DNA of 64,000 nucleotides. It comes from Streptomyces sp. NBC_01232 (GTDB taxonomy: Bacteria; Actinomycetota; Actinomycetes; Streptomycetales; Streptomycetaceae). The stretch spans positions 3,578,501-3,642,500 of the forward strand of contig NZ_CP108518.1 of the NCBI RefSeq assembly GCF_035989885.1, in the 5' to 3' direction. How positions within the stretch are numbered: the first letter of the stretch is position 1; the number at the start of each line of letters is the position of its first letter. The notes below the pieces were generated by a model. The model was not told where the DNA came from and did no database searches. It worked only from the letters and a program-made list of their open reading frames with translations. The translations under genes and the position numbers were made by a program. Below, piece after piece: positions 59,839-64,000 of the stretch.

Positions 59839-60819
59839 ATGCGAATCGAGATCTGGGCAGACGTGGTCTGCGCCTGGGCCTACATCGGCAAGCGGCGGCT
59901 GGAGACGGCCCTGGCGGACTGGGACGGCGAGCCGGTGGAGGTGGTCTGGCGGCCGTTCCGGATCGACCCCATGGCTCCGGCCGAGTCCCTCCCCATGGCC
60001 GAGGTCCTCAAGGACCCGGTGGTGGACTCGGCCCTCCAGCAGTGCGCACCCGGAATGTCGCCCACCGAGAACCGGGTGCGCGTCTCGGAGATCGCGGCCG
60101 CCGAAGGGCTGGGGCCGCGCTGGGGCGCCGCCTGGCGCGCCAACCCCCATGACGCCCACCGGCTGATCGCCCTCGCCAACGAGAAGGGAGGCTCCGCTCT
60201 CCAGGACGCGGTGGTGGAGGAGGTTCTGCGGGCCCACTTCGTCGACGGCCGTGACCTTGCCCTGACGGAGACCCTCGCCGACATCTCCGCACGGGCCGGC
60301 TTCCCCGAGGGGCCGGCGCTGCTGGCCTCCGGGGGCGGCGAGACCCCGGTGCGCGAACTGCTGCTGCGCGGAAAGGCGATCGGGGTGAAGACCTCCCCAA
60401 CCCTGGTCGTGAACGGCGAGGCCCTGGCCGGCGCCCACGCCCCCGAGGTCATCACCGGTCTGCTGCAGGGCGCGTCGGGCGCATCCGTACGTGAACTCCC
60501 CGAGGAGGTCGAGCGCTTCCGCCACTGCGAGGCCCTCCTCGACCTCGGTGACCCCCTCGGGTGCCTCACCCTGCTGGGGCCCCTGGCGCAGGCGCACGAG
60601 AACGACCGGAACGTCCGCCTGCTGGCCGCCCGCGCCTACTTCCACTCGGCCCAGCTGGGCCGCGCCCGCACCGCCCTGGAGTCCCTGGCCGCCGAGACTC
60701 CGGACGACTCGTATGTCCGGCTGATGCTGGGACGCGTACTGGAGCGGCAGGGCCTGGGCGCCGAGGCCGCCCCGCACCTGCGCATGGCAGCGGCCATGAC
60801 CCCCACGTACGAGCCCTGA
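59839..60819 (+). CDS. DsbA/FrnE-like oxidoreductase fused to TPR-like repeats
   Basis: A 326-residue protein. Residues 1-215 are a DsbA-family thioredoxin fold of the FrnE/HCCA-isomerase type (MRIEIWADVVCAWAYIGKRR; VKTSPTLVVNGEAL with the cis-Pro). The usual CPWC active site reads Cys11-Ala-Trp-Ala14, so the second Cys is absent. Residues about 225-326 form TPR-like helices, as in thioredoxin-TPR hybrids. Loss of the second Cys suggests an isomerase or chaperone-like rather than disulfide oxidase function. It is cytoplasmic, with no signal peptide. Confidence 0.85.
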   Translation: MRIEIWADVVCAWAYIGKRRLETALADWDGEPVEVVWRPFRIDPMAPAESLPMAEVLKDPVVDSALQQCAPGMSPTENRVRVSEIAAAEGLGPRWGAAWRANPHDAHRLIALANEKGGSALQDAVVEEVLRAHFVDGRDLALTETLADISARAGFPEGPALLASGGGETPVRELLLRGKAIGVKTSPTLVVNGEALAGAHAPEVITGLLQGASGASVRELPEEVERFRHCEALLDLGDPLGCLTLLGPLAQAHENDRNVRLLAARAYFHSAQLGRARTALESLAAETPDDSYVRLMLGRVLERQGLGAEAAPHLRMAAAMTPTYEP

Positions 60820-60840
60820 GCGGACCGGACTCCGCACACA

Positions 60841-60901
60841 GCAACGACGGGCGCGAGGTCCGGGCCGGGTGACCCGGCCCGGACCTCGCGCCCGTCGTTG
60901 C
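60841..60901. terminator. Very strong bidirectional terminator
   Basis: A perfect 30-bp inverted repeat (60841-60870 and 60872-60901) with a minimal loop lies between the convergent DsbA-like and thiolase genes. It can end transcription from both sides. Confidence 0.88.
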
Positions 60902-60905
60902 CGCC

Positions 60906-62077
60906 TCAGAGGCGCTCGATAATGGTGACGTTGGCCTGACCGCCCCCCTCGCACATCGTCTGCAGTCCATAACGGCCGCCGGTGCGCTCCAGGTGGTGGA
61001 GCATCGTCGTCATCAGGCGGGCCCCGGTCGCACCGAGGGGATGGCCGAGGGCGATGGCTCCGCCGACCGGATTGACCCGCTCCGGGTCGATGGCGATCTC
61101 CCGCTGCCACGCGAGGACGACGGGGGCGAACGCCTCGTTGATCTCCACCGCGTCGATGTCGCCCTCGGTCAGGCCGGCGTCCTTCAGCGCCTTGCGGGTC
61201 CCCGGGATGGGGGCGCTGAGCATCATGATCGGGTCGTCGCCCACCACGGTCATCCGGTGTATGCGGGCGCGGGGGGTGAGGCCGTGCTCACGTACGGCCT
61301 GCTCCGAGGCGATCAGCAGGGCGGCTGCGCCGTCGGATATCTGTGAGGAGGTCGCGGCCGTCAGCCGGCCGCCGGGAGCCAGCGCCTTCAGCCCGGCCAT
61401 GGAGGCGAGGGTGGTGTCGCGGCGCGGCCCCTCGTCGACGGCAAGGGCGGTCTCGCCGTCGTCGTACGGTGCGATCTCGCGCTCGAACCATCCGGAGTCG
61501 ACCGCGCGCGCGGCCCGCTGGTGGCTGCGCAGCGCGAACCCCTCCATCTCCTCCCGGGTGATGTCCCAGTGACGGGCCATCATCTCGGCCGCGTGGAACT
61601 GGCTCACCGTCCGGTCGCCGTACCGCTTGCGCCAGCCGCGGGAGCCCGAGTAGGGATCGGCGTGGCCGAACTGGGGGCCCACGAGGGCGGCGGCGGTCAG
61701 GGGGATCTGCGACATGTTCTGCACCCCGCCCGCCACCACGAGGCCGGAGAGACCGCTCATCACGGCCTGCGCGGCGAAGTGCACGGCCTGCTGCGAGGAG
61801 CCGCACTGGCGGTCGATGGTCACACCGGGGACGGACTCGGGCAGGCCGGCCGCCAGCCAACTCGTGCGCGCTATGTCGCCCGACTGCGAACCCAGTGGTC
61901 CAGGCAGCCGAAGACCACGTCGTCGACGGCGGCGGGATCGATGCCGGTCCGGTCCATCAGGGCGCCCAGCACGTGGGCCCCCAGGTCGGCGGAGTGGACG
62001 CCGGCCAGCGAACCGTTCCGGCGGCCGACCGGCGTACGCACCGCTTCGACGATGTACGCCTCGGATGTCGTGCTCAT
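60906..62077 (-). pseudogene. Thiolase (acetyl-CoA acyltransferase), frameshifted
   Basis: The N-terminal part starts at ATG 62077 (STTSEAYIVEAVRTPVGRR) and runs to a TAG at 61871 after FGCLD. The rest of the enzyme continues in another frame from about 61905 (LGSQSGDIARTSWLAAG) to 60906. One base is missing near 61900-61907. Restoring it would give 390 residues, the normal thiolase length. All catalytic residues are intact: Cys in DRQCGSS, His in GHPLGATG, Cys in CEGGGQANV. Either this is a recent inactivation or a sequencing error. Thiolases condense or cleave acyl-CoA. Confidence 0.85.
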
Positions 62078-62129
62078 CGTTTCCTCGTTCCTAGTCACTG
62101 GGCACCTTGCGGGCCGACTGTACGACATG

Positions 62130-62145
62130 TGTCGCTTAACTGACA
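62130..62145. promoter_or_regulatory. Operator candidate in the thiolase/TetR divergent region
   Basis: TGTCGCTTAACTGACA has TGTC/GACA arms around a TTAA centre. A further partial copy, TGTTGCTTTAC, begins at 62148. It shares the core TGTnGCTTA with the site at 59802. Confidence 0.6.
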
Positions 62146-62184
62146 GGTGTTGCTTTACTCGCCCCGGCGATGGAAACTGGCCCC

Positions 62185-62826
62185 ATGCCGAACATCTCGA
62201 ACACCAGAGGCGCCTCGCGCGACCCTCGCGCCAGACGGACCAGGGCCCTCCTGCGGGCGGCCGTCCTGGAACTCTCGATGGAGAAGGACCTGGACGGCAT
62301 CACCATGAGTGACATCGCGGAGCGGGCGGAGGTGAACCGGGCAACGGTCTACCTGCACTACAAGGACCGCGAGGACCTGCTGCTCGACGCCACGGAGAGC
62401 ACCATGGAGGGCATCGTCGACGCGGCGAGCGCCTGCCGCCTGCTGGCCGACGCGCACACCCTGTCCGAGGAGACCCCGGTCCACCTCGTCAAGCTGTTCG
62501 CCCACGTCGACCGGCACCGGGCCGTCTACCGCCAGATGCTCGGCGAGGACGGCAGCTCCCGCTTTGCCGGCCGCCTCGAACGGCTCCTCGCCCAGGCGTG
62601 GTTCGAGCAGCTGCTCACCGAGGCGGCGCCGGGCAGCTTCGACGAGACGGCCACCCTGGTGCACGCCCACTTCCTCAGCGGCGCGGTCCTCTCGGTCATC
62701 GGCCGCTGGACCCGCGGCGAACTCGACACGACGGCACACGACACCACCGCGAAGACGGGGACGACCGGCATGAGCGCAGAGCGCATCGCCGAACTGACCT
62801 GGACCCTCATCCACGGCAAGGTCTGA
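62185..62826 (+). CDS. TetR/AcrR family regulator
   Basis: A 213-residue regulator: HTH RALLRAAVLELSMEKDLDGITMSDIAERAEVNRATVYLHYKDREDLL at residues about 25-70, then a helical ligand domain. ATG 62185 is favoured; ATG 62170 is also in frame, with no clear ribosome binding site for either. It is divergent from the thiolase gene, across an operator that also occurs upstream of the KSIII and DsbA-like genes, so it probably controls this acyl-metabolism island. The ligand may be an acyl-CoA. Confidence 0.88.
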   Translation: MPNISNTRGASRDPRARRTRALLRAAVLELSMEKDLDGITMSDIAERAEVNRATVYLHYKDREDLLLDATESTMEGIVDAASACRLLADAHTLSEETPVHLVKLFAHVDRHRAVYRQMLGEDGSSRFAGRLERLLAQAWFEQLLTEAAPGSFDETATLVHAHFLSGAVLSVIGRWTRGELDTTAHDTTAKTGTTGMSAERIAELTWTLIHGKV

Positions 62827-62828
62827 CC

Positions 62829-63051
62829 ATGGGCGAGATACAGGTCCATGTGAGCCAGGCGGGGGCCAACCCCCTCGCCCGGTCCTCCGTACTGGTCGTC
62901 CTGGAGAGCGAACTGCTCCGCTGCGGGGTGTTCAACCTGCTCCAGAACATCCCCTCGGTCGGCCCGGTCTGGTCGTGCAGCGGCCCGGTCGCCGCGCGCG
63001 GGCTCCTGTCCGAGCACCGACCCGACATCGTCGTCTGCCACGGCAGCGGCG
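62829..63051 (+). pseudogene. Response-regulator receiver fragment
   Basis: From ATG 62829 (3 nt after the TetR stop) the frame reads a signal-receiver-like beginning: SSVLVVLESELLRCGVFNLLQNIPSVGPVW...LLSEHRPDIVVCHGS. This resembles the first about 70 residues of a NarL/LuxR-type response regulator. At about 63050 the sequence changes abruptly into an unrelated coding fragment in another frame. The open frame continues to 63371 but as nonsense. No Shine-Dalgarno is obvious. Confidence 0.6.
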
Positions 63052-63213
63052 GGTCAACTGCGCCCGGGCTGCACCCCCGAGGTGGTCGCACGGGTGGTCG
63101 TGGCCGCCTTCTTCGGCGTCCAGCACATCTCGGACGCCCTGCACCACCGCACCGACATCGTGGAACGCTGGCAGGAGGTCAAGGACACCCTCTTCCCGGC
63201 CATCCGCGCCTGA
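63052..63213 (+). pseudogene. C-terminal fragment of a gamma-butyrolactone-receptor-like TetR
   Basis: In frame with the TGA at 63211, the sequence reads GQLRPGCTPEVVARVVVAAFFGVQHISD followed by ALHHRTDIVERWQEVKDTLFPAIRA (53 residues). This matches the last helices of ScbR/ArpA-like or pseudo-receptor regulators of antibiotic production. The DNA-binding and ligand core are missing. The fragment starts exactly where the receiver fragment ends, so a deletion fused two regulatory genes. Confidence 0.6.
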
Positions 63214-63620
63214 CCGCCCCGCCACCGACGCGAAGCCCGTCACCCGGCTCGGCCACACCCCTCCCTACCGTGCGTGCCCGTCCGGCGGGCGGCCGCGGGC
63301 GGCTGAGCTGCTTCCATGCGCCACTGAACGTGGCCGGGCCGGCTGGCTCGGCTCGGCTCGGCTCGGGGTGATACGCCTTGCCCGAGCCGCTTGCGTACCG
63401 CGGTCTGTCGCGGGCGAGCCGGTGCCGGAAGTTCGACTTCGCGCCTGGCGCTGAAGGCCGATCTGCTGCGCGATCCGCCTACGAGCCGACCTTCAGGTCT
63501 GCGTCTCCCCACAGCGGGCCGGCCTCGACACACGCCGGACCTGCGGGCGTCCATGTGCACGTGAGCCCGCCCGATCCGAGCAAGCCCGCACGGACCGCCC
63601 GCCTCGGGCAGGATCACGCT
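63214..63620 (+). other. Gene-poor stretch with GGCTC repeat
   Basis: No convincing gene is seen over about 400 nt. It contains a short GGCTC pentamer repeat (about 63344-63368) and many out-of-frame codons. It probably represents decayed DNA after the chimeric regulator remnant. An open frame crosses it from 63378 but only its last part, after 63621, looks coding. Confidence 0.45.
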
Positions 63621-63827
63621 GTGAGAAACGCACCGATCGGGCCGACTACCGTCACCGATGCCGACATGGCCCGCATGCACACGACAGGACTGGCCAGGGA
63701 GTTCGACATGCGCGGAAGCAGCTCGGTACAGCAGCACAACCTCTCGGCAGGAGGTTCCTGGCTGGCGCCCGAGGACACCGGGCGGGACGGCACCCGCACG
63801 GACATCGGCCGCAACGAGGCGGCCTGA
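63621..63827 (+). CDS. Small hypothetical protein (68 aa)
   Basis: Starts at GTG 63621 with AGGATC upstream; reads MRNAPIGPTTVTDADMARMHTTGLAREFDMRGSSS and ends TDIGRNEAA. It is polar, with no membrane segment. Its TGA overlaps the ATG of the lipoprotein gene (TGATG), which supports translation. No family was recognised. Confidence 0.5.
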   Translation: MRNAPIGPTTVTDADMARMHTTGLAREFDMRGSSSVQQHNLSAGGSWLAPEDTGRDGTRTDIGRNEAA

Positions 63828-64000
63828 TGATCCCCGCGCACCCTCCGGGGCGCTCCCCGGTGCTCGCCGTGGCGGCGATAGTGCTCGCTGCGCTCGCCGC
63901 CGGCTGCTCCGGCGGTGGCGGCGGGGAGGGCGGCCGCGCGGCAGCCCCGGGCCCGTCCGACTGGGTCGAGGGGGCCACCACCGAGTCTGTCGCCCGGACC
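63827..64000 (+). CDS. Lipoprotein, N-terminal part
   Basis: The ATG at 63827 overlaps the preceding stop. The first 29 residues form a lipoprotein signal (VLAVAAIVLAALAAGCSGG) with the lipobox Cys near residue 27, then a Gly-rich linker and SDWVEGATTESVAR. The gene continues beyond the window, so the mature domain is unknown. Confidence 0.72.
   Translation, partial: MIPAHPPGRSPVLAVAAIVLAALAAGCSGGGGGEGGRAAAPGPSDWVEGATTESVART

Noticed and set aside
57889..62826. Considered calling a full polyketide gene cluster.
   Set aside because: No ketosynthase-chain length factor, modular PKS, carrier protein or NRPS is present in the window.
1..64000. Search for integrase, transposase, att sites, tRNA or phage genes.
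   Set aside because: None was recognised; the remnants at 52.7 kb and 63 kb have no mobile-element genes beside them.

Overview
This 64 kb window is high-GC DNA with strong third-position G/C bias and many antisense ORF shadows. It carries chaplins, rodlins, an HrdD-type principal-like sigma factor, Streptomyces-only DUF proteins and many GTG/TTG starts. Together these point to a Streptomyces chromosome, in a conserved core-arm region around hrdD. No tRNA, rRNA, CRISPR array or intact insertion sequence was seen. All calls come from reading the sequence; no database search was run.

Left part (1-8.3 kb): a partial penicillin-acylase-family gene, a K+/H+ antiporter, an MFS transporter, an FmdB zinc-ribbon gene behind a CIRCE-like HrcA operator, and MTA phosphorylase. 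Then come an AhpD-like gene coupled to a variant pyrF behind a large palindrome and an ECF41-like promoter, a CpaB-like protein and mscL. From 8.3 to 13.8 kb a tightly overlapping five-gene minus-strand operon encodes a putative membrane-bound molybdopterin oxidoreductase: cytochrome b-like anchor, Mo subunit, four-cluster ferredoxin, Rieske protein and a small membrane protein. From 14 to 21 kb are a GntR/ABC exporter operon with a 16+16 bp perfect operator, LtrA, a cytochrome P450 and small secreted or Streptomyces-specific proteins.

Middle (21-45 kb): a PAS-GAF-SpoIIE-HATPase phosphatase, an FAD oxidoreductase and an ATP-grasp protein. A nine-gene minus-strand exopolysaccharide cluster follows (priming sugar transferase, two GT4 enzymes, O-antigen ligase, MurJ-type flippase, deacetylase, Wzz-like protein, CelD/FemAB-like acyltransferase), with a divergent GH26 enzyme. 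Next to it lies an aerial-hypha surface locus with three short chaplins, one sortase-tagged single-domain chaplin, two rodlins and two uncharacterised secreted proteins.

Right part (45-64 kb): VKOR and DUF6227; a DeoR regulator with a FruK-like protein that has lost its catalytic Asp; two drug-type MFS exporters with their regulators; hrdD with a sigma-R promoter; a mosaic GNAT gene fused to an Uma2 remnant; an extradiol dioxygenase; and an M6 protease. A small acyl-metabolism island follows: type II thioesterase, KSIII, DsbA/FrnE-like protein, a frameshifted thiolase and a TetR, sharing a likely operator. The window ends in a chimeric remnant joining a response-regulator fragment to a gamma-butyrolactone-receptor-like C-terminus, then a small ORF coupled to a partial lipoprotein.
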